A stretch of DNA of 64,000 nucleotides from an uncultured Spartobacteria bacterium (GTDB taxonomy: Bacteria; Verrucomicrobiota; Verrucomicrobiia; Chthoniobacterales; Chthoniobacteraceae). A program made the position numbers and the translations under genes. Every line of letters begins with the position of its first letter. Within the stretch, counting starts at the first letter, position 1. Positions 19,901 through 27,847 of the stretch are shown piece by piece. The DNA is taken from assembly GCA_903901425.1 (NCBI GenBank), contig CAIURC010000028.1, forward strand, positions 1 to 64,000, written 5' to 3'. The notes beneath the pieces are model-generated. The model did no database searches. It was not told where the DNA came from and was given only the letters and a program-made list of their open reading frames with translations.

Positions 19901-21277
19901 GGTCAGGACACATTCACCGTCGTGGCCGCAGCGGCTGCGTCCGCCACCACCGTATCTCGAGAGCAGGGGACCGGATATGCGATGCGCGGATCCGGGGCCA
20001 GCGGCCAGAGCTACTTATTGGGAGGGGCGGTTCCAGGCGGCGCCAGTCCCTGGCCGAAACCGCCGACCCAGCCGGGCCGGAAACGGTATTCGCTCTGGGA
20101 AAACCGGGCACGCGCGGTGGGCGAGGGAGGGGTGGAAGTCTACATCCCGCTCTCCGGGTTCGAAACGCTCATGCCAGTGGACGAGCGGTACCGTCCCGTG
20201 GACCGCCGGTACGACGTGACTGCCGGTCGGTACTTCGACCGCGCCAGAAACGCCTATGTCCAAAACCCGAATGGTGGCCGAAACCAGACCCAGATTCATG
20301 AGCTCTGGATCAGCCAAAACCCCGCGTACCGCGATTGGAACCTTTCCGTGCGTCTCCTCGGGGCGCAGAGTTTCCGGGGCCAATGGGTGGATGCGCGGGA
20401 GAATTTTTACGAGGTCACCCCGACCACGTGGAAACTCCTTACGGACACCACGGAACCAGATAAAACGGTGCTCGATGAAGTCAGCGCGGGGATTTCCATC
20501 GGCCAGAGCGGGATCGCCGCGTTTGATTTGCGCAGCGATTACGCGCCAGCGGCTGCCGTTTCAACGCGCAGCCCGGACACCGGGCTGCGGGTAATCACAG
20601 TCCGCTACCTGGGGAGGCGGCCGAGCCTCTTCGACAACGGGGTGCCGTCCACCGCCGCGCCCACACAGGTGTCTCTGGCAAACACCGTGCGCGGCCCGCA
20701 GTATATCGGATCGGCCGGGCTTCGTGGCAATTTTTTCAAGGGCAGTTTGGCTGAGCTTCTGGTTTTCGACCGGGCACTGTCGGAGTCCGAGCGGCGGGCA
20801 GTGGAGAATTATTTGGCCGAACGGCATGGACTCGGTGCTCTGGACCGGGACAAAGACGGACTCCCAGATTTCTTCGAACTGCGCTGGTTCGGGAATCAAG
20901 ACTCCACGGGCGCCATGGATTCGGATGGCGACGGTGTTTCCAATGCCGACGAATACCGGCTGGGGTTGAATCCCGCAGCACTGGACTCGGATCAGGATGG
21001 GCTCCCGGATGGCGTGGAACGGACCCAGACGGGAACTGACCCAGCCAACTGGGACACCGATGGAGACGGATATCCCGACGGTTACGAGGTGGCGCACGGC
21101 GCAAACCCAAAAAATTCCGACAACGGTTTTGCCGACGCGAACGGGGACGGCGTTCCAGATGGATGGAAGTTCTGGCTGCTCTATCGGCCGGGAGTCGCCG
21201 ACTCAGACGGGGACGGTGTCACAGACCTCGAGGAAATCCGGCAGGGCCGAAACCCGTTTGTCATCACCGCTCACTGA
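16901..21277 (+). CDS. Giant secreted multidomain protein: four internal repeats, Ca-binding repeats, LamG
   Basis: 1458 residues from ATG 16901 with a signal peptide (WWLWMLVTLLLHGVPLRAQ); GTG 16865 is a possible earlier start. Four consecutive units of about 160-175 residues fill roughly residues 30-705. Each ends in a pattern like DVFSIRR..G.V.Y.RNG.V, then a Gly/Leu-rich closing strand. Next come DxDxDG calcium repeats (DSDSDGLEDEWE, DEDGDGLSDVWE, DDPDGDGASNAYEYLHGTDP), an Ig-like stretch, a LamG domain (from LNVWLKADAGVELSG, about 926-1310) and a second Ca-repeat series (about 1316-1450). The protein is probably extracellular or surface-displayed and binds glycans or other polymers. Its function is not known. 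Confidence 0.9.
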   Translation: MRAISKTKFWWLWMLVTLLLHGVPLRAQVFPRNSGPVAVEWKQVVRLTVSGADSGGSVLTREAATSNPAAWNGVAVSRGGLPGDCRVLFRFATPDRRTALGVSTAERDLGAVRMPYSIRSVPGRPARIQVWEGTVQRPLLAGVSPDLLPGQIYEIRRESAVVRYYRDNQLICVSPVPSQEVWMVDAAIVDKGGVLSDVRYLGFTEPLDVEWATPVGVAAGYGTGGAGSSLKRIAARPATGPGAGAVGSRALHGNGGFRFRFEKRSVDAVAGLFVSGKAFAEAGFQKTDLAYALQTVPGGFYEVTEAGALRWRSSQAWTPGDLFEIQRTEGRVVYRKNGEVFYESTEPGHGPLGIGVVLGATGSGVLGCQVTGVSRLEPVGWTAEGGIAVRHSPFGTGLESTVVNPGDTAGGVARSDKALSAQGRVQFRFRRTDRNSVLELGVRGSETARHAIRAREDGQWEIEESGVSAGVQGAYAVEDVFSIRRVVGRVEYLRNGGVVRSVADSGGPLEIRAGLVGEGAGLEDCLAAGLPENLLWRGVAGATPGVGLGAGGVPGIGGTLVRGGAAPAWNAGATGSRMLAGDGEVRFRFLGTGRRAVLGVSESDASRGPGDLKCALYGNGGRLMVLAGGIAQTNPAVGTPDAGSTRFGMYSVADVFSIRRHGAAISFLRNGVAFFSLPNAARGPLWVDSALYDRGAGFGDCQILFRDSDSDGLEDEWEAENFGHLDRGAAMDLDGDGASELEEFLTGEDPAEPPVDEDGDGLSDVWEQYEFGGMQAVAEDDPDGDGASNAYEYLHGTDPMDRYDGQLPALEIAGGDRQEGEPGAFLEEPLEILLRTPEGVPIPNGPVQFSVLGGGGTLFLESGTPPAEPAAFLEMRTGSDGRARIRYRMPSSGHGSGQEVNRIRVGVRSRRGGFAYREFAAYPGEALEFQGLNVWLKADAGVELSGGRVRLWQDQSGNGNDARPFARAAAGTLPAKGTLGAVRVLSFDGVDDRLTLPGEAGQDTFTVVAAAAASATTVSREQGTGYAMRGSGASGQSYLLGGAVPGGASPWPKPPTQPGRKRYSLWENRARAVGEGGVEVYIPLSGFETLMPVDERYRPVDRRYDVTAGRYFDRARNAYVQNPNGGRNQTQIHELWISQNPAYRDWNLSVRLLGAQSFRGQWVDARENFYEVTPTTWKLLTDTTEPDKTVLDEVSAGISIGQSGIAAFDLRSDYAPAAAVSTRSPDTGLRVITVRYLGRRPSLFDNGVPSTAAPTQVSLANTVRGPQYIGSAGLRGNFFKGSLAELLVFDRALSESERRAVENYLAERHGLGALDRDKDGLPDFFELRWFGNQDSTGAMDSDGDGVSNADEYRLGLNPAALDSDQDGLPDGVERTQTGTDPANWDTDGDGYPDGYEVAHGANPKNSDNGFADANGDGVPDGWKFWLLYRPGVADSDGDGVTDLEEIRQGRNPFVITAH

Positions 21278-21290
21278 ACCCTACTCGGCC

Positions 21291-22706
21291 CTACTCGGAC
21301 TTGGCAGCCGCAGGCTGTGCAGATTTGCGTGGCAGCGGGCCAAATTCTTTTTCCAGTAGAGAATGAAGCTCGCCAAGGACCGCGGTGTTTTTCGGCGCGT
21401 CTGCCACGCTAAAAAACTCCTGTGGATCCGACTCGTGATCGTAGAGCTCGCGGGAACCATCTGTCCGTTCTACAAGGCGCCAGCGCGAGGTCCGCACCGT
21501 ACGTCCGTTCCCGGACCAGCAGAAGGCGGCTTCTTTTCCGGGAGCCGACGGATCCAGCACCATGGGCACAAAGCTCCGGCCGTCGAGCGTGTCCGGAGCC
21601 GGAATCTGAGCGAACCCACAGAAACTCGGGAAAAGATCGAGCAATTCAACGAAGCCTTTGGCGCGCTGGCCTGTCGGCGCACCGGGCTTGCGCACGATCA
21701 GCGGAACCCTCAGGACTTGTTCGTCCAAGCTGTGTTTGCACCACTGGCCGCGCCAACCAAGGTGGTACCCATGATCGCTGGTAAACACCACGACGGTGTT
21801 TTTCCCCAGACCCATTTGATCCAGAGCATCCAGAAGTCGGCCCACCTGCTGGTCGAGGAAAGTCACGGCCGCGTAGTAGCCCTTCTGCGCCGTGCGCTGC
21901 AGGGGGGCGGACAGTTCAAGCCCAGGCTCGTGCATCAGCGACCCCGGTGGCAGCGGCGTTACGGTTGCAGGAGTTTTCTCGAGCGCGAACTCCGTTTTAT
22001 GGTGTTTGTCCGTGCATTCCCGGGTGCTGTCCCAAGGCACGTGCGGGCTGTGAAAGCCGACCGCCAGGAAAAACGGTTTCGACGGGTCCCGCTCTGTTTT
22101 CAGGAATTGAAGCGCCCGTTCAGCCCGCATCCCGTCGGTAGTCGCCTCAGCCGTGTCTTGCACCCCGATGAACGAGATGTTTTTGCGCTGCAATCCGAGG
22201 TCCTCGTGAATCGGCGTCAGTTGCTTGGGTTTGACCGGAAGCTTGATGTCCTCCCGTTTCACCCGGACGTCCCAACCCTTCGGATCGACGTACGCGTCTT
22301 TGGGATCGTCATGGTCCAGTTTCCCAATCGAACACGTCTGGTATCCGTGGGTTCGCATCCATCGCCCCAGAGTCATGGTCTCCGGGTGTTTGATGAAATG
22401 GTTCGGCTTCGCGTGTTTGTTGTTCAAGCCCAACATGAACGAGGTCCGGCTCGGGGTGCAGACCACGCCCTGGCAGTACGCGCGCTCGAACAGCAGCCCC
22501 TCCCGGGCCAGTCGGTCCAAGTTCGGTGAAACCGCCGCCGGATCCCCATAACACCCCAGCCGGGTCGCAAGATCGTCGGCCACAATAAACAGAAAGTTGG
22601 GCCGATCCTTGGCAGCGGGTTCTTGCGCGAGAGGTGGTGTTTGCGCAGCAGCCGGGAGGGTCGCAAGCACAAGAAAGGCGAAAAAACGGGGGGGGAGTGA
22701 GGGCAT
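21291..22706 (-). CDS. Secreted sulfatase (iduronate-2-sulfatase-like)
   Basis: 471 residues from ATG 22706; the codon at 22715 is TTG. A signal peptide is followed by the N-terminal metal site NFLFIVADDLATRLGCYG and the formylglycine motif C-T-P-S-R with the modified Cys at residue 83. GKLDHDD, GFHSPHVPWD and FTSDHGYHLGWRGQW are typical metal and substrate elements of the sulfatase superfamily, arranged as in the iduronate-2-sulfatase group. The enzyme hydrolyses sulfate esters on polysaccharides in the periplasm or outside the cell and needs formylglycine-generating enzyme, which is not in the window. It converges with the giant secreted protein gene. Confidence 0.93.
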   Translation of the reverse strand: MPSLPPRFFAFLVLATLPAAAQTPPLAQEPAAKDRPNFLFIVADDLATRLGCYGDPAAVSPNLDRLAREGLLFERAYCQGVVCTPSRTSFMLGLNNKHAKPNHFIKHPETMTLGRWMRTHGYQTCSIGKLDHDDPKDAYVDPKGWDVRVKREDIKLPVKPKQLTPIHEDLGLQRKNISFIGVQDTAEATTDGMRAERALQFLKTERDPSKPFFLAVGFHSPHVPWDSTRECTDKHHKTEFALEKTPATVTPLPPGSLMHEPGLELSAPLQRTAQKGYYAAVTFLDQQVGRLLDALDQMGLGKNTVVVFTSDHGYHLGWRGQWCKHSLDEQVLRVPLIVRKPGAPTGQRAKGFVELLDLFPSFCGFAQIPAPDTLDGRSFVPMVLDPSAPGKEAAFCWSGNGRTVRTSRWRLVERTDGSRELYDHESDPQEFFSVADAPKNTAVLGELHSLLEKEFGPLPRKSAQPAAAKSE

Positions 22707-22876
22707 GGGAATCAAGGTTCTCTACTCTTACTTCCTTACCTCAGCCTACCTGCCGAAAAAAGTGGCGAGCCCCCTTTTTTTGTCAGCCGGGCCCGCCTTT
22801 GGTTCCCAGAATCGCTCACGGCCAGGCCGGGACGTGCTTTGCCGTAGAGGATTTTGGATGATAGAGTCCATCGGTG

Positions 22877-24187
22877 ATGAGGGCGCTTCTTTTTCTCCTC
22901 TGTGTTTGTTCGTTGCGGGCCGCAGAATTTCACGGATGGACCGTTGCGAGTCCGAGGGACGAAATTCGGCCCCAGTTCAGCGCCGGTCCAGCGGGGACGC
23001 TGCTCATCACGCAGGACGGACGTGAGGGGTTGGATGGCTGGTTTGAGAAGAGCTTTGAGGTCGAAGGCGGATCCTGGCGGAGTTTCGAGGTTCAGCGGAG
23101 GGTCCGTGGCGTGGCGAACCCTCGGCAGAGTTGTTTGGTGCGGATTCTGTGGCGCGACCGGGAGGGCAAAATGGTGCGTGTGGATGAGCGGCCTGCCAAC
23201 TCTGACCCGAGCCTGCCCATCCCCAGCGCCGAGCCGGACTACCCTTCAGATGGTGACACGGATTCCCAAGGCTGGACGCGTGTTCGGGGCATCTACAGGG
23301 TGCCCTCCAAAGCCGTACGCGCGGTGGTTGAGCTGCATCTGCAGTGGGCACCAAACGGGCGCGTGGAGTGGCGGACACCGGATTTTGTTCCGGCAGTGGA
23401 GCCGTCGGCGCGGAAGGTGCGCCTCGCAACGGTCCACTACAAGCCGAAGGGGAGGTCGCCGCGCCAGAACTGCGAGGAGTACGCTCCGCTGATTGCGGCG
23501 GCGGCCCAAAAGCAGGCGGACCTGGTAGTGCTGGGCGAGACGGTGCCCACGGTGGCGCTCGTGAAGGATCCCGTTTTGACTGCCGAAAATATCCCCGGGC
23601 CCACCACCGAGTATTTCGGGCAGTTGGCACGGGAGCACCGGCTGCACATTGTCCTCAGCCTCTACGAACGCGCCAGCCACTTGGTCTACAACACGGCCGT
23701 GCTCCTGGGGCCGGACGGCGCGTTGCTTGGAAAGTACCGCAAGGTTTCACTGCCACCCGGCGAGGTGGAGAAGGGGGTTGCTCCCGGAAGGGACTATCCG
23801 GTTTTTGATACGGCCATCGGCAGGATCGGGATGATGGTTTGTTACGACGGTTTTTTCCCTGAAGTCGCCCGTGAACTGGCCAAAAACGGGGCCGAAATCG
23901 TGGCTTGGCCGGTCTGGGGATGTAATCCCAAGCTGGCAGCGGCCCGCGCCTGCGAAAACCATGTGTACCTCGTCAGCAGCACCTTCATGGAGCATCACGC
24001 CGGCTGGATGATTTCCGCCGTCTACGATCACAACGGGGACACTCTGGCCACCGCTGCCGAATGGGGCACTGTGGCTGTCGCCGAGGTCACCCTCAACCGG
24101 GCGTATGTCGGGCCCTACAACCTCGGAGACTTCCGGAGCATGCTCCCCCGGCACCGCCCGCCAGTCCCGGGTGAGCCGGCGGACTGA
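22877..24187 (+). CDS. Secreted carbon-nitrogen (nitrilase superfamily) hydrolase with N-terminal beta domain
   Basis: 436 residues from ATG 22877 (GTG 22874 overlaps it). A signal peptide ([15 protein letters not shown]) precedes an N-terminal beta-sandwich of about 160 residues. The nitrilase domain starts at [13 protein letters not shown] and has the triad Glu221 (LGETVP), Lys289 (KYRKVSLP) and Cys322 (VCYDGFF). Most nitrilases and amidases are cytoplasmic; an exported form fused to a binding-like domain is common in this phylum, and its substrate is unknown. It is divergent from the sulfatase gene, with about 170 bases between starts. Confidence 0.9.
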   Translation: MRALLFLLCVCSLRAAEFHGWTVASPRDEIRPQFSAGPAGTLLITQDGREGLDGWFEKSFEVEGGSWRSFEVQRRVRGVANPRQSCLVRILWRDREGKMVRVDERPANSDPSLPIPSAEPDYPSDGDTDSQGWTRVRGIYRVPSKAVRAVVELHLQWAPNGRVEWRTPDFVPAVEPSARKVRLATVHYKPKGRSPRQNCEEYAPLIAAAAQKQADLVVLGETVPTVALVKDPVLTAENIPGPTTEYFGQLAREHRLHIVLSLYERASHLVYNTAVLLGPDGALLGKYRKVSLPPGEVEKGVAPGRDYPVFDTAIGRIGMMVCYDGFFPEVARELAKNGAEIVAWPVWGCNPKLAAARACENHVYLVSSTFMEHHAGWMISAVYDHNGDTLATAAEWGTVAVAEVTLNRAYVGPYNLGDFRSMLPRHRPPVPGEPAD

Positions 24188-24325
24188 ACTGGAGGCGGGT
24201 CGATGGGAAGCCTCAGCTGAGGGGAAATCAGAGAAAGAAGGTGTAACCCGCGGGGCCTCCCCGCCGAAGGAATCATTGGCGGCTGGTTGTCCCCTAGCCA
24301 ACTGGGTGCTCCCCGCCTGAACCTG

Positions 24326-24781
24326 ATGAATACAAACACCCTTCTTGAATGGCAGCGCTGGGCCGTCCGCATTGTTTTCCGGTCGGCCACTGTTGTGGTG
24401 CTTCTCTGGGCGATTCTGAGCTCTAATGGGGGTGCCGGCACCGCTTATGGCGCTGGAGAAAAGCCCGAGGGTCGCTCGGCGGAAAAGCCGGCCGTCCAGG
24501 CGGTTGGCGTGGAGAAGGCCAGCCCATCCGGGGTTGCGCGCCTGCTGGAGGCGTTGCGGAACCGGTTGCTGCCGGGGGGCGATGGCAAAAAGGGTGCCGT
24601 TGAGATGGAGCCCGGCATCTACCGGTCCGGCCCTGCTCGCGCCCTAGTGGTTGTGCCTGGACGCGATGCAGTGCCGTTGTTGAGCGGACCGGAACCGCGG
24701 GGCAACGCAGAACTCCGCGTGGTCCAGCCTCCGCTGAAACTGGAACGCTGGCCGGTTCCGTCTGGAAAAACCGCTCCCTGA
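24326..24781 (+). CDS. Hypothetical single-TM protein
   Basis: 151 residues from ATG 24326; homologues not recognised. One transmembrane helix (about residues 15-32) precedes a Gly/Ala-rich linker and a soluble part with PGIYRSGPARALVVVPGRDA and a Pro-rich C-terminus. The gene lies between the nitrilase gene and the convergent uvrC. A short GC hairpin (gcgggg-cct-ccccgc at 24250-24264) lies in its 138-base leader without a T-run. Confidence 0.6.
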   Translation: MNTNTLLEWQRWAVRIVFRSATVVVLLWAILSSNGGAGTAYGAGEKPEGRSAEKPAVQAVGVEKASPSGVARLLEALRNRLLPGGDGKKGAVEMEPGIYRSGPARALVVVPGRDAVPLLSGPEPRGNAELRVVQPPLKLERWPVPSGKTAP

Positions 24782-24808
24782 CCGCTGGACCTGCCCTTGG
24801 CGGGGCGT

Positions 24809-26368
24809 TCAGCGGTGTTCGTTCAGAAACTGGTGGAGCCGGGCCGCCAGTGCCGCGCCGATCTTTGGGACACCGGCGATCTCATGAACGTCGGCGCGGC
24901 GCAGGCGTGCGACACTTCCAAAGTGCTGGAGCAGGAGTTGTTTGCGGGACGGAGAAATGCCGGGGCAGTCGTCTAAGATGCTCTCCGAGATCCTCCGTTT
25001 CATCAGGAGCTGGTGGTACCCATTCGCAAACCGGTGTGCCTCGTCCCGGATCCGCTGCAGGAGCCGGAGCGCGCCGGACTCGTGGGAAAGCTGGATCGGG
25101 ACGGGACTGCCCGGGCGATGGATTTCCTCGAATTCCTTGGCGAGCCCGATGATCGGGAGGTCCCACAGGCCGAGCTGTTGCAGCTCATGGCACGCCGCTC
25201 CCAACTGGCCGCGCCCGCCGTCTACAATGATCAGGTCCGGCAGCGATTCCGGCCGCTTTTTTGAAAGGATCTCCACCGGGTTTTCTTGGGAAAATGACGC
25301 GTCAATCCCGGGCCCGTCTTCGCGGACAGACGGTGCGCTCTCCGTGAGCAGGCGCCGGTACCTGCGGCGGACCACTTCCGCCATGCTGGCAAAATCGTTC
25401 TGGCCCTTGACCGTGGTGATCCGGTACCGCCGGTAGAGGGAGGTGGACGGCTTTCCATCCAGAAAACACACCATGCTCGCCACAATGTGCGTGCTTGAAA
25501 TGTTGGAGATGTCGAAACACTCCATCCGCCGGACCGGCCGGGGAAGCCGGAGCGCCTCGGCCAGTTCAGCAATGTCCGCCGCGGGATCGATTCCTGCCCC
25601 GATCCGGTGCCCGTACGCGCGCGTGTACCGGTGAATCGGTTTGGTTGTCTGCTTCAGGTTCTCAAGCATGTTCCGCAGCTCGGCGGCCTTCTCAAAATCC
25701 AGGGCCGCTGCCGCCGCCCGCATCTCCGCCTCCAGTTCCGCCAAAATCTCAGGGGAACTGCCCTCCAACAGACTGCATGCCTGCTGAATCCGTTCCCGGT
25801 ACTGCTCCGTGGAAAGATCGCTCAGTTTCCGTGGCACCTGATAGGTCGACGATTTCAGTTCGCGGGCCGTTGGCGCACCTTTGCCAAACGTCAGGACCCC
25901 GAATTTTTTGCGCAGGAACGCCAGCGTCTGTCGGAGCGCCCCAGCGTTCGGGAACGGGCCGAAGTACCGGGCGCCGTCCTCGGTCTTGAGCCGGGTCAAT
26001 CTGAACCTGGGCCAGTCTTCGCGGGGGTCGACCTTGACCAGCAGAAAGCGTTTGTCGTCCCGGAAACTGATGTTGTACCGGGGGCGGAATTCTTTGATGA
26101 GCCGGCCCTCCAGAAGGAGCGCCTCGGGTTCGCTCTGGACTGTGTGCCATTCGAAGTCCCAGATGCTCTCAAGCAGCGCACGGGTTTTGAGGTCGGCGGT
26201 CATCCGGCGGGACGGCATGAAATACTGGCCCACCCGGCGCCGCAGGTCCCGTGCTTTGCCCACGTAAATCACCCGGTTGAGCCGGTCCCGCATCAGGTAG
26301 ACGCCCGGTTTGTGCGGGACTTCGCCCAGTTTGCTTCGGAAATTGGCTTTTTCGCGGTCGGATGTCAT
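24809..26368 (-). CDS. uvrC: Excinuclease ABC subunit C
   Basis: 519 residues from ATG 26368 (MTSDREKANFRSKLGEV); a longer frame to 26434 is non-homologous. Domain order is as in UvrC: GIY-YIG nuclease (GVYLMRDRLNRVIYVGKARD, about 17-95), UVR motif binding UvrB (LDFEKAAELRNMLENL, about 195-225), RNase H-like C-terminal nuclease (RMECFDISNISSTHIVASMV, LIIVDGGRGQLG), and tandem helix-hairpin-helix (LDDCPGISPSRKQLLLQHFG, VPKIGAALAARL). It makes the dual incision in nucleotide excision repair. It is shorter than the E. coli enzyme (610) but within the family range. It diverges from exbB. Confidence 0.96.
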   Translation of the reverse strand: MTSDREKANFRSKLGEVPHKPGVYLMRDRLNRVIYVGKARDLRRRVGQYFMPSRRMTADLKTRALLESIWDFEWHTVQSEPEALLLEGRLIKEFRPRYNISFRDDKRFLLVKVDPREDWPRFRLTRLKTEDGARYFGPFPNAGALRQTLAFLRKKFGVLTFGKGAPTARELKSSTYQVPRKLSDLSTEQYRERIQQACSLLEGSSPEILAELEAEMRAAAAALDFEKAAELRNMLENLKQTTKPIHRYTRAYGHRIGAGIDPAADIAELAEALRLPRPVRRMECFDISNISSTHIVASMVCFLDGKPSTSLYRRYRITTVKGQNDFASMAEVVRRRYRRLLTESAPSVREDGPGIDASFSQENPVEILSKKRPESLPDLIIVDGGRGQLGAACHELQQLGLWDLPIIGLAKEFEEIHRPGSPVPIQLSHESGALRLLQRIRDEAHRFANGYHQLLMKRRISESILDDCPGISPSRKQLLLQHFGSVARLRRADVHEIAGVPKIGAALAARLHQFLNEHR

Positions 26369-26496
26369 GAAAGGCGCTGCCCGGTGAATTCTCACAGTAG
26401 CCTCGGGCCGATCCCGGGTCCAGCGGACCGTCACCGGCCCGGTGGAAGGGGGGTTGCATCTCCCACCGGCCCGGCTAGTATGAAGGGCTTGATTTC

Positions 26497-27408
26497 ATGA
26501 AAGCCACCGCCATTTTTCTTGCCCTCTGCCTGTGTACGGCACCGCTTCTCGGCCAGGAACCGGCGGCCGGAACCGAATCCAAACCGCGCCCCAGCTCCGC
26601 CCAGTCGGCGGGCGCTGCCAGACCTGCGGGCTCCGCTCCTCTCACCGCTCCCCAGGGTGCACTTACAGCTCCCGGGGGCGCCCAGCGGCGGGAACCCGGG
26701 TCGGTGTCCGCACGCGCCGCGACTTCGAAACGGCTGGATCCGGTGAAGCTCTGGAACCTCGTGGAGTCCGGCGGCTGGGCCATGATCCCCCTCGGATTTT
26801 TGTCCGTCCTCACCGGGATGCTGGTGCTCGTGTATTTGTTCACGCTCCGGCGCGGCAGCATTGTCAGCGCGCACTACATGAACACCGCGGACGTCCTCCT
26901 GAAGAAGCGGGATTATCTCGGGCTGCTGGCCATCTCCAACCGGCACAGCGAAGCCGTGGCGCGCGTCGTCCGGCGGACCTTGGATTTTCTGACAAAAAAC
27001 CCGAATGCAACCTACGAGGTTGTTCGGGAGATTGCGGAGACGGAGGGGCAGGGGCAGGCGGCCGTGCTGCAGCACCGGACAGTTTATTTGGCGGACATCG
27101 GGACCTTGGCTCCCATGGTGGGTCTGTTGGGAACCGTGGTGGGGATCATCCAGTCGTTTGGCGTTCTGGGCAGCAACCAAGCTGGGACGGCCTCCCGGGA
27201 CCTGCTTCTGGCCAGCGGGGTTTCTGAGGCCCTCGTGGCCACCGCCACAGGCTTGATCATTGGCATCGTCGCCATGGGTTTTCACTCCCTCTTCCGCAAC
27301 CGGGTTCAGCGGCTGATCTCAGACCTGGAGATCGCCACCGCCCACATCCTCGCCTTGGTCGCCATCAACTACCAGAAGAAGCGCGACGGACAAAAAGGGG
27401 ACGAGTAA
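26497..27408 (+). CDS. ExbB/TolQ-type proton-channel protein with long N-terminal extension
   Basis: 303 residues. The MotA/TolQ/ExbB domain has three membrane segments near residues 92-113, 200-222 and 246-268, with the conserved DIGTLAPMVGLLGTVVGIIQSF block. The first about 85 residues form a cleaved signal peptide (MKATAIFLALCLCTAPLLGQ) and a Pro/Ala-rich periplasmic extension, a layout common in ExbB homologues outside Proteobacteria. With the following ExbD it would form a proton-motive-force-driven motor. The partner that would be energised (TonB or TolA) is not in the operon; a TPR protein follows instead. Confidence 0.93.
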   Translation: MKATAIFLALCLCTAPLLGQEPAAGTESKPRPSSAQSAGAARPAGSAPLTAPQGALTAPGGAQRREPGSVSARAATSKRLDPVKLWNLVESGGWAMIPLGFLSVLTGMLVLVYLFTLRRGSIVSAHYMNTADVLLKKRDYLGLLAISNRHSEAVARVVRRTLDFLTKNPNATYEVVREIAETEGQGQAAVLQHRTVYLADIGTLAPMVGLLGTVVGIIQSFGVLGSNQAGTASRDLLLASGVSEALVATATGLIIGIVAMGFHSLFRNRVQRLISDLEIATAHILALVAINYQKKRDGQKGDE

Positions 27409-27433
27409 CCACCGTCAGTCCCACGTATTCCCG

Positions 27434-27847
27434 ATGAAATTCCGAAGACGCGAAGCACCGCAGACCATGGGGTTCCAGATCGCCCCGATGGTCGATATCC
27501 TGCTCGTGCTCATGTGTTTCTTCATCGTCACATGGAACTTCGCGAAGAAGGAGATGGAGATCGACGTCAAGGTTCCCGCGGCGCAGAGCGGCAAAGAAAA
27601 CGCCGCCGCCATGAACCAGACCGTCCTCAACGTCCGCGCGGATGGGACCGTCATCTGGAACCGGAAACCCGTTCCTGCCAACGAACTGCTGGGCCGGTTG
27701 AAAGAACTCGCAGAACTCTATCCGGATTACGCCATCATCCTTCGCGGTGACCAGAAGGCCAGCTACGAGTCAATTGTCGCCGTCCTCGATATCTGCAGGG
27801 ACGCAAAAATCTGGAACGTGGCGTTTGCCACATCGAAGGGGGAATGA
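27434..27847 (+). CDS. ExbD/TolR-type biopolymer transport protein
   Basis: 137 residues. A cytoplasmic basic start (MKFRRREAPQTMGFQIAPMV) leads into one membrane helix containing the essential proton-carrying Asp (Asp21 in MVDILLVLMCFFIV), then a periplasmic domain (QTVLNVRADGTVIWNRKPV, YPDYAIILRGDQKASYES). It pairs with the ExbB-like protein encoded 25 bases upstream. Its stop overlaps the ATG of the TPR gene (27844), so the three genes are one operon. Confidence 0.94.
   Translation: MKFRRREAPQTMGFQIAPMVDILLVLMCFFIVTWNFAKKEMEIDVKVPAAQSGKENAAAMNQTVLNVRADGTVIWNRKPVPANELLGRLKELAELYPDYAIILRGDQKASYESIVAVLDICRDAKIWNVAFATSKGE

Noticed and set aside
24188-24325. Riboswitch in the leader of the 24326 gene
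   Set aside because: A 6-bp GC hairpin and some palindromic bits are present, but no conserved riboswitch core was recognised.
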